Assembly (NCBI GenBank): GCA_903842065.1
Contig: CAIMKZ010000017.1
Location: 62,001 to 126,000 of the forward strand
Length of the DNA: 64,000 nt
Reading direction: 5' to 3'
Origin: an uncultured Acidobacteriaceae bacterium
Lineage (GTDB): Bacteria > Acidobacteriota > Terriglobia > Terriglobales > Acidobacteriaceae
This document shows positions 43,394-51,836 of the stretch, piece by piece. The position numbers were made by a program, and so were the translations under genes. The notes under the pieces were generated by a model that saw only the letters and a list, made by a program, of their open reading frames with translations, did no database searches and was not told where the DNA came from. Each line of letters opens with the position of its first letter. Positions within the stretch are counted from its first letter, which is position 1.

Positions 43394-45307
43394 ATGAGCG
43401 ACGATATTAACCTCACCAACCAGCCCTCCAGCGAAGCCGAAACTGTCCAGACTCAGCCCTCCACGGAACTGGGTGCCACGGCCATCCCGACTCAGCCTTC
43501 CACAGAATTGGGTGCCCCAGGTCCCTCGCCTTTGGGGACCTGGGAGAGATCGACACTTGTCCAGCCACTCTCACCCAGCCCCGAAGCCTTACCGGAAGCC
43601 GTCACGGTGCCAGTGCAAGTAGCCATCACGGCCCCTGCCCCCGAGCCAGAGCCCGAAGAGCCCGCCGAGAACTTCGCCGACCTGCTCAAGGCCTTCGACA
43701 GCGAGAACACCCATCGCGATCAGCTCAAGCAGCTTGAAGGCATGGTCGTCTCCGTCTCTGCCGATCAGGTCTTTCTCGACGTGGGCTACAAGGTCGAAGG
43801 CGTCCTTCCCCGCTCCGCCTTCCCCAACAACGCCGATGAAGTAAAGCCCGGCGACAAGATGTCGGTCTCCATCACTGGCCGCGACGAGGGCGGTTACTAC
43901 ACCCTCTCCCGCCACCGCGTCCGCCGGGTCACAGACTGGGCGGCCCTTGAATCCGCCTTCGCAGACAAGGTCGCCATCGCCGGCACCGTCACCGCCATCG
44001 TCAAGGGCGGCCTGACGGTCGATGTCGGCGTCCGCGCCTTCATGCCCGCTTCGCGCACCGGCACCCGCGACGCAGCAGAGATGGCCGACCTCATCGGCCA
44101 GACCATCAACTGCCGCATCACCAAGCTCGACGTCGCCGACGAAGACGTCGTCGTCGATCGCCGCTCCGTTCTCGAAGAGCAGATGCGCGCCGAGCTTCAG
44201 GTGCGCCTCGCCTCCATGCAGGTTGGCGAAGCCCTCGAAGGAACCGTCCGCTCGCTCATGCCCTACGGCGCATTCGTCGACCTCGGCGGAATAGACGGCC
44301 TCCTCCACGTCAGCGACATCTCCTGGTCCCGCGTCAACAAGCCCGAAGACGTGCTCTCCGTCGGCCAGAAAGTTCAGGTTCGCATTCTCAAAATCGACGC
44401 CGACACCGGCAAACTCTCCCTCGGTCTCAAGCAGCTACAGCCCGAGCCGTGGGAGACCGCGCCCTCGCGCTACGCCTCCGGCCAGCGCGTCTCCGGCACC
44501 GTCTCGCGCCTCATGGACTTCGGCGCCTTTGTCGAGCTCGAACCCGGCGTCGAAGGCCTCATCCACGTCTCCGAGATGGCCTGGAACAAGAAGGTCAACC
44601 ACCCCAAAGACATTCTCAAGGCCGGCGACCGCGTCGATGCCATTGTCCTCTCCGTAAAACCGGAAGAGCGTCGCATCGCCCTCGGCCTCAAGCAGACCCT
44701 CGCCGACCCCTGGCTCGAAGCCCAGAAGAACTTCTCCATCGGTTCGCAGGTCGAAGGCCCGGTAACCAAGATCATGAACTTCGGCGCCTTCGTTGAAGTA
44801 GCCGACGGCATCGAAGGCCTGGTCCACATCAGCGAGATCGTGCCCGACAAGCGCGTCAACCACCCTGGAGACGAGCTACGCGTGGGCCAGCGCGTTCAGG
44901 CAATGGTCCTCGGCATCGATCCCGAGAAGCGCCAGATGAAGCTCTCGATCAAGCAGCTCATCCCCGCCTCGATCGACGAGTTCATCGCCGAGCACAAGCC
45001 CGGCGACAAGGTCTCCGGCCGCGTCGTCGATGTCACCGGCGCCAGCGCAGTAGTCGAGATCGGCGACGGCATCCGCGCCACCTGCAAAGTACCAGCCAAG
45101 GCCGCCGTCCAAGAGGCTGCCGCACCGCAGGTGCCAGACGGAAAACCCAACCTCTCCGCTCTCTCGTCGTTGCTCAGCGCCCGCTGGAAGGGCAACGCTC
45201 CCGCCGCCACTTCCGGGCCCGAGCCGCTGGCCGCCAGCCAGATCCGCAGCTTCAAAATCACCAAACTCAACCCCGAAGCCAAAAAGATCGAACTCGAACT
45301 GGCGTAA
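43394..45307 (+). CDS. rpsA: Ribosomal protein S1, six S1 motifs, extended N-terminus
   Basis: A 637-residue S1 that helps mRNA bind the small subunit. Domains begin near residues 117 (MVVSVSADQVFLDVGYKVEG), 200 (GTVTAIVKGGLTVDVGV), 282 (GTVRSLMPYGAFVDLGG), 368, 453 and 540; the sixth is degenerate (GDKVSGRVVDVTGASAVVEI). Start ATG at 43394, the upstream frame being non-coding. The first ~100 residues are unlike other S1 proteins: two direct repeats TQPSTELGA, the second continuing through repeat family D (residues ~39-51), then a Pro/Glu-rich run. No strong Shine-Dalgarno, as often for rpsA. Terminates at the 45321-45370 hairpin. Confidence 0.95.
   Translation: MSDDINLTNQPSSEAETVQTQPSTELGATAIPTQPSTELGAPGPSPLGTWERSTLVQPLSPSPEALPEAVTVPVQVAITAPAPEPEPEEPAENFADLLKAFDSENTHRDQLKQLEGMVVSVSADQVFLDVGYKVEGVLPRSAFPNNADEVKPGDKMSVSITGRDEGGYYTLSRHRVRRVTDWAALESAFADKVAIAGTVTAIVKGGLTVDVGVRAFMPASRTGTRDAAEMADLIGQTINCRITKLDVADEDVVVDRRSVLEEQMRAELQVRLASMQVGEALEGTVRSLMPYGAFVDLGGIDGLLHVSDISWSRVNKPEDVLSVGQKVQVRILKIDADTGKLSLGLKQLQPEPWETAPSRYASGQRVSGTVSRLMDFGAFVELEPGVEGLIHVSEMAWNKKVNHPKDILKAGDRVDAIVLSVKPEERRIALGLKQTLADPWLEAQKNFSIGSQVEGPVTKIMNFGAFVEVADGIEGLVHISEIVPDKRVNHPGDELRVGQRVQAMVLGIDPEKRQMKLSIKQLIPASIDEFIAEHKPGDKVSGRVVDVTGASAVVEIGDGIRATCKVPAKAAVQEAAAPQVPDGKPNLSALSSLLSARWKGNAPAATSGPEPLAASQIRSFKITKLNPEAKKIELELA
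43510..43546. repeat. Repeat family D inside rpsA
   Basis: GGGTGCCCCAGGTCCC...GGGACCTGGG: hairpin arms CCCAGGTCCC (43516-43525) and GGGACCTGGG (43535-43544). It is read in frame as LGAPGPSPLGTWER. Same unit as at 34797-34895 and 47833-47863. Confidence 0.8.
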
Positions 45308-45320
45308 CAGCTTATCCACA

Positions 45321-45370
45321 AAGGCCGCTCCGGTTTCATGCAAACACTGCATGAATTCCGGCGCGGCCTT
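45321..45370 (+). terminator. Long hairpin after rpsA
   Basis: AAGGCCGC-CCGG-TTCATGCA pairs with TGCATGAA-CCGG-GCGGCCTT, with small internal bulges and loop AACAC. About 20 base pairs, starting 13 bases past the rpsA stop. It ends CTTCTGG, no T-tract, so it may stop transcription or protect the 3' end. It also covers the first possible comF start (45351), making that start unlikely. Confidence 0.7.
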
Positions 45371-45428
45371 CTGGCATCCAAACCGCGCCGGCGCTATACT
45401 TGACGCCAAGGGAGCTTCTACTCCCGGC

Positions 45429-46400
45429 GTGAGGTGTGTCTTCCACAGGGACTCCGGTACACGCGCGATCAATCTACCGCCATCAGGCACCGCCCGGTGG
45501 CGCGCAGTAGTGAGCGTGCTTCGAAGTACCGGGGACGTCGTAGCCTGTGCCCTCCTTCCCTCCTCCTGTGCCCTCTGCGGCTCCCCTTTGCCGCGCCTCT
45601 CTTCCGTGCCAATTTGTAATTGCTGCTGGGATGAGCTTCCCGTGCTCTCCGGCGACGCCTGCTCGCGCTGCGGCGATGTCTTGGATTCCCTTGGACTTTC
45701 CGGATTTTCTAACCTGTGCCGCTCCTGCCGGCTCGCTCCGCCGCCCTTCACTCGCGCCGTCTCCTTCGGCCTATACGAAGGCCGCATGAGAGACGCCATC
45801 CAAGCGCTCAAGTACAACCGCCTGCACGCCGCATCGAGTCGACTCGGCCGCCTGCTCGCCCAATCCATCGCGCAACTGGCCGGCGAAGCTCCCACCGAAC
45901 TGCTCGTCGTTCCCGTGCCGCTGCACCGCTCAAAGCACGCCGCCCGCGGCTTCAATCAGGCTCGCGCATTGGCCCGCGAAGCCATCCAGCAGTTGCGCCG
46001 CACGCATCCCGAATGGAAGCTCACGCTCGCGCCCAGCGCGCTCATGCGTCTGCGCGCCACCGAGAGTCAGGCAGGTCTCACGCCGCGCCAGCGCCGCATC
46101 AACGTCCGCGGAGCCTTCTCGGTAAGCGATCACTCAGCCGTCACCTTGAAGCACGTCCTGCTGGTCGACGATATCCTCACCACCGGCGCAACCGCCCGCT
46201 CCGCCGCTCGCGCTCTCGCCCAGGCAGGAGCAGCAAGCATCTGGGTCGCAACGCTCGCCCGCGCTCGCCGCAGCTCCGCTCCAGATGCATTCGCGCACAT
46301 GGATGAAGACGACCTCAACTCTCAGCCCGACAGCGCTTACACCGCAGCGGCAGCACGACTATCAGGAGCTCGACCAGCAACCAGGCAAGAACCTATTTGA
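45429..46400 (+). CDS. ComF-family phosphoribosyltransferase-like protein
   Basis: A protein of the ComF/amidophosphoribosyltransferase family, linked to DNA uptake or nucleotide salvage. Zinc-finger half: [21 protein letters not shown] and CSRCGD...CRSC; then the PRTase fold with [19 protein letters not shown] (flexible loop), [20 protein letters not shown] and the PRPP-binding [13 protein letters not shown]. The start is unclear. GTG 45429 has AAGGGAG upstream; GTG 45510 is nearer the conserved part; ATG 45351 sits inside the rpsA hairpin. The C-terminal ~30 residues are low complexity and overlap the HNH leader. Confidence 0.85.
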   Translation: MRCVFHRDSGTRAINLPPSGTARWRAVVSVLRSTGDVVACALLPSSCALCGSPLPRLSSVPICNCCWDELPVLSGDACSRCGDVLDSLGLSGFSNLCRSCRLAPPPFTRAVSFGLYEGRMRDAIQALKYNRLHAASSRLGRLLAQSIAQLAGEAPTELLVVPVPLHRSKHAARGFNQARALAREAIQQLRRTHPEWKLTLAPSALMRLRATESQAGLTPRQRRINVRGAFSVSDHSAVTLKHVLLVDDILTTGATARSAARALAQAGAASIWVATLARARRSSAPDAFAHMDEDDLNSQPDSAYTAAAARLSGARPATRQEPI

Positions 46401-46413
46401 CCGGAGACCCCGT

Positions 46414-47037
46414 ATGTCGTTAGGCAAAGCCATGATCCACGCCCGCAAGCAGAAGGCCATCGTCCGCGCCGCCGCGCAGCTTACGCAGGAACACGCGGTC
46501 GTTCATCACCCGAGCGTTCATATCCTCCAGATGCCGGTGCTGGTGCTCAATGCATCCTACGAGCCCATCAACATCTGCGGAGCGCGCCGCGCACTGGTTC
46601 TGGTGCTCAAGGGCATCGCCCGCACCGAGGAGGAGCACGGCCTCAACCTTCGCGCCCAGCGCAGCTTCATCGCCATGCCTTCGGTCATCCGCCTGCTGGA
46701 ATATCGCCGCATACCCCACCAGACCCGCGCCCTCTCCCGCAAGAACATCCTGCTGCGCGATCGCAACACCTGCCAGTACTGCGGAGACATCTTCCAGTCC
46801 AACGAGCTGACGCTCGACCACGTCATCCCGCGCTCCCGGGGCGGTAACAGCAGCTGGGACAACCTCGTAGCCTGCTGCCATCCCTGCAATCGCCGCAAAG
46901 GCAACCGCCTGCTCGACGAGATCGACGACATGATCCTGCTGCGTGAGCCAAAGTCGTTCTCGCTCCACACCAGCCGTCAGATCATGCGCATGTTAGGCCA
47001 CGGCGACGACCGCTGGCGCAAGTATCTGTTTTATTAG
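46414..47037 (+). CDS. HNH endonuclease domain protein
   Basis: A 207-residue protein, ATG at 46414 behind CGGAGA, 13 bases after comF. The HNH motif is [49 protein letters not shown] (residues ~125-172), with zinc Cys pairs CQYC and CCHPC and catalytic HVIPRSRGG block. N-terminal half ([24 protein letters not shown]) is the usual conserved lead of this bacterial family, often placed near competence or DNA genes. Function is not known. Confidence 0.9.
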   Translation: MSLGKAMIHARKQKAIVRAAAQLTQEHAVVHHPSVHILQMPVLVLNASYEPINICGARRALVLVLKGIARTEEEHGLNLRAQRSFIAMPSVIRLLEYRRIPHQTRALSRKNILLRDRNTCQYCGDIFQSNELTLDHVIPRSRGGNSSWDNLVACCHPCNRRKGNRLLDEIDDMILLREPKSFSLHTSRQIMRMLGHGDDRWRKYLFY

Positions 47038-47236
47038 CTCCTGACCTTGTAACTTCGTACCTTTTCCCATCCGCCACACGGCAGATCTTGCGGCTGCGCG
47101 CCCGCGCACGCCCCTGCGAGCTATTCAGACCAGCATTCCGCATTCGCATCGTTCCATACTTGTGCTCTGCATCGGGCGTGGAAGCCTCCTGAAAGAGAGT
47201 CTTACCTTGCCGCAGACGATTCAGAGGAGATATTCC

Positions 47237-47419
47237 ATGATGAAACCGAGCACGAACGATCGCGCAAAAGGCACGTTGCACGTGGTAAAAGGCGCAATCA
47301 AGCAGAAGGCCGGCGAGCTTACCAACAACCCCAAACTCACTGCCGAGGGCAAGGCTGAGAAGTGTGTCGGAAAAGTGCAGAACTGTATCGGCAAGATCGA
47401 GAAATCCGCAGGAGTGTAA
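47237..47419 (+). CDS. CsbD-family stress protein
   Basis: A 60-residue helical protein of the CsbD family, abundant under general stress. ATG at 47237 behind GAGGAGA. Motifs: DRAKGTLHVVKGAIKQKAGELT and LTAEGKAEKCVGKVQNCIGKIEKS, with two Cys. It is followed after 4 bases by a membrane-anchored DUF883-like gene, with which it probably forms a stress operon. Confidence 0.85.
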   Translation: MMKPSTNDRAKGTLHVVKGAIKQKAGELTNNPKLTAEGKAEKCVGKVQNCIGKIEKSAGV

Positions 47420-47423
47420 GTGT

Positions 47424-47765
47424 ATGAACATCGAAATCGAAATCGAAGGCGCGAAAGGTCAAGAGAAAATGACGCAGTCGGTATTGGAACAAGTAAGCGA
47501 AAAAGTTGCGGAGACCGCGCACGAGGCTTCTCGCGCCGCATCTGCCGTTAAGGACGGGATCGAGGATGGTGTAATAGCCGCGCGGCGTGCCGCAAGGAAA
47601 GCCGGCTATGCGGCAACCGAGCTTCTCGATAACACGAAGTGCAATGTAAGACGGCATCCGATTGAAACCGTCCTGGCGACTTTCGTTGCAGGCATTGCAG
47701 CCGGAGCGCTGATCGGCCGGATGTGGAAGCGTAAGCCATGTGCCGGAGTCAGAGACTCTGCGTAG
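47424..47765 (+). CDS. DUF883-like (ElaB/YqjD) membrane-anchored small protein
   Basis: A 113-residue protein. N-terminal part is charged and helical (EKVAETAHEASRAASAVKDG, IAARRAARKAG). The C-terminal half ends with RRHPIETVLATFVAGIAAGALIGRMW, the single C-terminal helix typical of ElaB/YqjD/YgaM proteins that tether stationary-phase ribosomes to the membrane in E. coli. ATG at 47424, AGGAGTG upstream. Partner of the CsbD gene. Confidence 0.75.
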   Translation: MNIEIEIEGAKGQEKMTQSVLEQVSEKVAETAHEASRAASAVKDGIEDGVIAARRAARKAGYAATELLDNTKCNVRRHPIETVLATFVAGIAAGALIGRMWKRKPCAGVRDSA

Positions 47766-47832
47766 GGGTTGTCTTCCACAGATTTTTGTCGTGAATAGCC
47801 GTGTGGTCACAATCTCAATCGCAATCAGGATT

Positions 47833-47863
47833 GGGTGCCCAGGTCTGCCTATTCAGACCTGGG
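47833..47863. repeat. Interspersed hairpin repeat family D
   Basis: GGGTGCCCAGGTCTG...CAGACCTGGG: arms 47838-47847 and 47854-47863. Lies between the DUF883-like gene and the next gene; the rest of 47766-48019 is empty. Confidence 0.8.
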
Positions 47864-48019
47864 AGGCCGCCGGCCTTACCTTGCCTCACTCGGCTTCATT
47901 ACAAACGGTCAGCGCGCGCCAGTCAGCGGCTTCTCCAAACCTTCCGCTAGATCCTGCGTCTAAACTCCATCACCGGCTTCCGAGCGCGCACCGAAGCCAC
48001 ATAGGAGAACCCAGGAATT

Positions 48020-48796
48020 ATGAAGTCACGCACAGCATATGCGCTCATCGCCGCACTGCTTTCGAGCGCTGTTGTAATGGCACAGCAGACGGCCGCAACA
48101 CCGCCGCAGCAACAGACCGGCGCCGCCGCGTCCACGTCTACTGCCACCACACCTTCAGCCACCACGTCGCGGCACGCTAACCGGAGAGCTGAGAATCAGC
48201 GCGCGTCGAAGCAGCGCAACTCCAGACAGCGTACCCCGAAGCAGAACACCGCCGACCCCAACAAGCAGACCGAAAACCTCTCAAAGAAGCTCGATCTCTC
48301 CGCCGATCAGCAGAAGCAGATCGAGCCTATCCTCGCCGAGCGGGACAAGAAGATCGCCGATGTACGCGCCAACACCGCGCTCGCCAGTAGTGACCGCAAC
48401 CTCCAGCTCCGCGCTATCCGGCTGGACGCGCAGATCAAAATCAACGCCCTGCTCACCGACGCCCAGAAGCAGAAGAGCACAATACCGGCTTCGGAAACTA
48501 AGACCAGGACGCCAGATCCCGCTAAGCAGCTTCAGGACATTGCGAACAAGTACGCGCTCAGCGCCGATCAGCAGAAGCAGATCGAGCCTATCCTCGTCGA
48601 GCGGGATAAGAAAATCGCCGACTTACGCGCCAACACCTCGCTCGCCAAGAGCGACCGCAATCAGCAACTGCGCACCATCCGGCAGGACGCGAAGACCCGG
48701 ATCAATGCCTTGCTGACCGACGACCAAAAGCAAAAGCAGAAAGACAGCAAGACCAGGCCCGGCAAGAGCAGAAAGCACCACGCCCGGCGAACCTAA
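48020..48796 (+). CDS. Exported helical protein with an internal duplication
   Basis: A 258-residue exported protein, unknown function. Signal peptide ~1-22 (IAALLSSAVVMAQQ). A Thr/Ser/Ala-rich spacer (~22-60) with RQRTPKQN follows. Two homologous ~55-residue modules occur: LSADQQKQIEPILAERDKKIADVRANTAL (from ~93) and LSADQQKQIEPILVERDKKIADLRANTSL (from ~177), each continuing RNLQLRAIR...NALLTDAQKQK and RNQQLRTIR...NALLTDDQKQK. They resemble Spy/CpxP-type LTxxQ helical modules, so a periplasmic chaperone role is possible. Terminal basic tail. Confidence 0.72.
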   Translation: MKSRTAYALIAALLSSAVVMAQQTAATPPQQQTGAAASTSTATTPSATTSRHANRRAENQRASKQRNSRQRTPKQNTADPNKQTENLSKKLDLSADQQKQIEPILAERDKKIADVRANTALASSDRNLQLRAIRLDAQIKINALLTDAQKQKSTIPASETKTRTPDPAKQLQDIANKYALSADQQKQIEPILVERDKKIADLRANTSLAKSDRNQQLRTIRQDAKTRINALLTDDQKQKQKDSKTRPGKSRKHHARRT

Positions 48797-48867
48797 GCTT
48801 TCTCGCTGACTCGCGCCGGGCTTGAGAGATCGGGCCCGGCGTATCTGTCTTAGGCAGCAGACCGCCG

Positions 48868-49542
48868 TTACTCCAGCTCGAGCCGCACGACGTGATCAGC
48901 CTGCCGCTTCCAGACCGCGGTCGCATTCGACTCAGCAGGAATTCCCGTTAGCCCCGCGCGGATCACAAGCCACGCCGTCTTCAACAGAATTTTCCCATCG
49001 AAAACAAGCGAAGATTCGCGAAGGTATTCCAGGTCGAATTCGAGCTTCCGCTCCGGCGCGAGCGAGCTGCATCCGTTCACCTGCGCGAGACCTGTGATTC
49101 CCGGCCTGACAGCGAGCCGCGACCGATATCCCGGCAACTGTTTACTGAAGAGGGACACAAAGTGCGGCCGCTCGGGCCTTGGCCCCACCAGGCTCATCTC
49201 CCCGGCCAGCACGTTCACCAGTTGCGGCAGTTCGTCGATGTGCGTCAGCCGCAGCCAGCGGCCCACGCGCGTCACCCGTGGATCGTCTTCTCTCGAAAGT
49301 ACCGGGCCGGTCTTCTGTTCGGCGTCCATCACCATGGTGCGCAGCTTCAGAATCCCGAACTCGCGCCCATTCTTGCCCACGCGCACCTGCTGAAAGACCA
49401 CAGGCCCCCGCGACGTGATCCACACCAGCAGTATGGCGACAGTAAGCACAGGCGCGCCCGCCGCAAGCAGCAGCAGGGCTCCCACAACATCGATACATCG
49501 CTTCGGGAATAGTTGGAAGGCAGCCGTGGATTGAAGCTGCAT
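48868..49542 (-). CDS. Sugar transferase for exopolysaccharide (WcaJ/bacterial sugar transferase family)
   Basis: A 224-residue membrane enzyme that loads the first sugar-phosphate onto undecaprenyl phosphate. One helix near residues 15-38 (CIDVVGALLLLAAGAPVLTV), then the catalytic domain: KLRTMVMDAE, RLTHIDELPQLVNVLAGEMSLVGPRPE and RLAVRPGITGLAQVNG, the three family blocks. Only the C-terminal domain of the larger PHPT proteins is present. ATG at 49542 assumed; GTG at 49629 is an alternative. No other glycan genes nearby, so an isolated priming transferase. Confidence 0.9.
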   Translation of the reverse strand: MQLQSTAAFQLFPKRCIDVVGALLLLAAGAPVLTVAILLVWITSRGPVVFQQVRVGKNGREFGILKLRTMVMDAEQKTGPVLSREDDPRVTRVGRWLRLTHIDELPQLVNVLAGEMSLVGPRPERPHFVSLFSKQLPGYRSRLAVRPGITGLAQVNGCSSLAPERKLEFDLEYLRESSLVFDGKILLKTAWLVIRAGLTGIPAESNATAVWKRQADHVVRLELE

Positions 49543-49779
49543 CTTGCCGCGCACAGTTGACCGAAGACGCGCGCAGAACCGCGCGATCCTGGCGGAGGGA
49601 TTTCGAAAAATGACAGCGCTTGAGCTCACGCGTTCAGCTCCTGAAACGCGCAGCTGGGAAAAGGAAAGTGGTTCTGAGAGCGATTATATGCCGGATTTGT
49701 TCTTTGCGCCGTCCTGGAGGGCCGGAGTTCCGCCGTCGGCTGCGGTCGGATCTCGGGGCAAGGGGTAATCTTTTGGTCG

Positions 49780-49814
49780 CTCCGGGGCGGAGAATCTTCT
49801 CTCGCGCCCCGGAG
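49780..49814. terminator. Strong hairpin between the HTH gene and the sugar transferase gene
   Basis: CTCCGGGGCG (49780-49789) pairs with CGCCCCGGAG (49805-49814), and an inner GAGAA/TTCTC extends it. On the plus strand TGTTTGTCTT follows; on the minus strand the tail is CGACCAAAAG. Orientation is ambiguous; it lies after the leftward 49851-50348 gene. Confidence 0.6.
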
Positions 49815-49850
49815 TGTTTGTCTTCCGGCAGGTCCCGGCAGTTCGGTTGT

Positions 49851-50348
49851 CTACTTTGCGATGATCAACAGACCCGCCGTCAGAAGCTGATCCGTAAGCC
49901 GGTCCAGCGCCTTGCCCAGCCTCGATGAGACGGTGCGAACGCACATGCCCATCATCCCCGCCGTCTCTGACTGCGTGTACTCCTGCAGCACGATTCGGCT
50001 GATCAGCTCCTTGTCCATCCAGTCGAGCCGCTCGAGGCAGGCTTCGATGTCCAGCACGAAGATGATCGCGTCTTCGAAGCTCTTGATCGGCCGGCTCGAT
50101 GCCCATCCCCGGCTAACCGGATTGCTGAGCACCGATGGCGCCCGGCCCACCTGTGTCGAAGCATAGAGGTACCGCCGAAGCATTGCCTCCGTGTGTCTCC
50201 TGTAAAACGCAAGCCCCGCTTCCGGTTCGTTCAGCAGGACCGCTTTTACTCTCTCCCGCGCCTTTCTCGCGGGATGTTGCCTTTCAATCCGCCAAACCGT
50301 CTCCGACAGTCCAGCTCCCCACATTGGCATCTGGACGGCGGCGCTCAT
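49851..50348 (-). CDS. Sigma-70 region 4-like helix-turn-helix protein
   Basis: A 165-residue cytoplasmic protein. Start ATG at 50348 behind GGGAGGTGA and overlapping the preceding stop (ATGA). Residues ~100-155 (IEACLERLDWMDKELISRIVLQEYTQSETAGMMGMCVRTVSSRLGKALDRLT) look like sigma region 4 / Sigma70_r4-like HTH, where TQSETAGMMGMCVRTVSSRL is the recognition helix. No region 2, so it is not a complete sigma factor. Probably an anti- or co-regulator or a phage-type transcription protein. Paired with the zinc-ribbon gene upstream; function unknown. Confidence 0.65.
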   Translation of the reverse strand: MSAAVQMPMWGAGLSETVWRIERQHPARKARERVKAVLLNEPEAGLAFYRRHTEAMLRRYLYASTQVGRAPSVLSNPVSRGWASSRPIKSFEDAIIFVLDIEACLERLDWMDKELISRIVLQEYTQSETAGMMGMCVRTVSSRLGKALDRLTDQLLTAGLLIIAK

Positions 50349-50554
50349 GCGTCACCTCCCGAGGCTTCTGCTACGCCCCATATCCTGGCCACCTCTCGCC
50401 GGACCGGCCTGCCTCGCCGCTTCCGGCTTTGAGGCGTCGGAAAGTCCCTCAGCCTGGTTCTGCACTCACGGCAATATACATTGCCTTCACCCTGGCAGCG
50501 GTACCAAAAGCAACCGCAGCTCTCGCATATTTTTAATTGCACGCGCACTTCCAC
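50345..50554 (-). CDS. Small zinc-ribbon protein
   Basis: A 69-residue protein from GTG at 50554 (GGAGAA upstream). It has two CxxC pairs (CESCGCFWYRCQ and YCRECRTR; Cys ~10, 13, 28, 31) forming a zinc ribbon, and a basic tail RKRRGRPVRRE with an AT-hook-like RGRP. Stop overlaps the start of the HTH gene, so they are co-translated. DNA or RNA binding is likely, exact role unknown. Confidence 0.65.
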   Translation of the reverse strand: MEVRVQLKICESCGCFWYRCQGEGNVYCRECRTRLRDFPTPQSRKRRGRPVRREVARIWGVAEASGGDA

Positions 50555-51044
50555 GACTCGTTCTCCATATTCTCCCCTTGCCTGTCGATGCCTCCTGTTT
50601 GCATCCCAGGGTCCGGGGGATCCGGAAACGGCAACTCAGATTTCCCGCCTGATGGGGGATTGCCGTCCGGTTTGTTGTTCTGTGTGTCATGACCTTCGTG
50701 CGCAGATTCTGGAATAACGTACCAGCCAAAGCAGCCGCGTCCTCCTAAATGGACTCGGCTCCGTGGGTTGGCAACCACGTCTCAGGGCCGATCAGAACCT
50801 GATTCCCGCCATTTGCGGGTTTTCAGCCTGAAATGCACAACCATGAAGGGGTTACCAAATAATTCCCACAAGCCGTACGTGATGAAGTAAACCCAATCTA
50901 GAGTTATGGTTCTTTTAGGTCAATGGAACTGTGGACTATTCTGCTGTTCCGCGGTACGACCGCTGTCGAATGGCGTAATTTGCTGGCTATTTGTCTCAAT
51001 TTGCTTTTCTCTGGGAACTACGAAAGCATTTGCTGTCATAGCCG
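50555..51044. other. Intergenic region between divergent genes
   Basis: About 490 bases, clearly more AT-rich after 50800 than the neighbouring DNA. A leftward frame 50533-50778 (81 codons, Pro/Gly-rich) ends where the zinc-ribbon gene begins, but has no conserved feature. No hairpin repeat of families A-D is seen. Probably promoter DNA for both sides. Confidence 0.5.
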
Positions 51045-51767
51045 GTGGCGAATGATCCACAGATGAACTTTACCCAAATGCACGAGCGGCTCCGCATGGA
51101 AGTGATGCGGAGGATTCAGCGCGGGTCGCTCAGTGTATCCCTGCTCGCTCGCCAATCCGGCTTTGCACAGGCCCATATTTCGAACTTTATCCACGGCCGA
51201 CGCCAGCTTTCGCTTGAGGCCATGGACCGGATTCTGGCCGCCCAGCACCTTACCGCGGCCGACTTGCTGCCGCCGGCCCGGGCCGCCATAACTTCTTCCA
51301 CCGATCCAGGCCGTGACTCCGTCCCGGTCGTCTCCCATGCGGTTGCGCTCTTTGAGCCGGTGGTCCGGCCCTCGGCCGTCCAGTCTATGCTGCACCTGCC
51401 CGCTGGCGCTCTCGATACCATCCGTGCCCGCACCTCACAGAACCGCCGGGCCTGGCAGCGATTCGTCGCCGTGCGCATCCCTTCGGCCGACGCGCTGGCT
51501 ATGGACCCGCTGGTGCTCCCTGACGCCATCGCCCTCATCGACCGGCACTACAACTCGCTGCTCCCCTACCGGCCCAACCGGCCCACCCTCTACGCCGTCC
51601 GCCATGGCGCGCACCTCATCCTGCGCTACGTGGACTTTCTAACCAACCGCCTGGTTCTGCGCCCGCTGAGCATAGCCTTCCCCGTGGACCTGGTCGAGAT
51701 CGCCCCAGGCGAATCCCCCTCAGACCTGGTCGCAGGCCGCGTCGCGCTCATCCTCAACGAACTTTAG
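51045..51767 (+). CDS. XRE-family HTH transcriptional regulator
   Basis: A 240-residue regulator. Residues ~15-60 are an XRE helix-turn-helix (VSLLARQSGFAQAHISNFIHGRRQLSLEAMDRIL). The C-terminal ~140 residues are of a beta-rich type (RFVAVRIPSADALAMDPLVLPDAIALIDRHYNSLLPYR, LYAVRHGAHLILRYVD), reminiscent of S24/phage-repressor C-domains, but no Ser-Lys dyad is visible. GTG 51045 or ATG 51063 may be the start. It is divergent from the zinc-ribbon/HTH pair and may regulate it. Confidence 0.78.
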   Translation: MANDPQMNFTQMHERLRMEVMRRIQRGSLSVSLLARQSGFAQAHISNFIHGRRQLSLEAMDRILAAQHLTAADLLPPARAAITSSTDPGRDSVPVVSHAVALFEPVVRPSAVQSMLHLPAGALDTIRARTSQNRRAWQRFVAVRIPSADALAMDPLVLPDAIALIDRHYNSLLPYRPNRPTLYAVRHGAHLILRYVDFLTNRLVLRPLSIAFPVDLVEIAPGESPSDLVAGRVALILNEL

Positions 51768-51777
51768 GCAATACAAA

Positions 51778-51822
51778 AGCCGGCCGACCGCGCAGGTCAT
51801 AGACCCGCAGGATCGGCCGGCT
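51778..51822. terminator. Bidirectional terminator between XRE and malic enzyme genes
   Basis: AGCCGGCCGA / TCGGCCGGCT (10-bp stem, 51778-51787 with 51813-51822) with internal GGTC-ATA-GACC hairpin. AAAA on the left and GATTGTTG on the right. Both flanking genes are convergent on it. Confidence 0.7.
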
Positions 51823-51836
51823 GATTGTTGCTCGGG

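Noticed and set aside
43589..44308. 239-codon minus frame opposite rpsA
   Set aside because: Antisense of S1 domains; acidic low-complexity translation.
47833..47863. CRISPR-like interpretation of recurring family D repeats
   Set aside because: Copies are scattered, not regularly spaced, with no spacers or cas genes.
50487..50729. 80-codon minus frame upstream of the zinc-ribbon gene
   Set aside because: Competes with another frame (50533-50778) over the same bases; neither has conserved residues or a convincing start.
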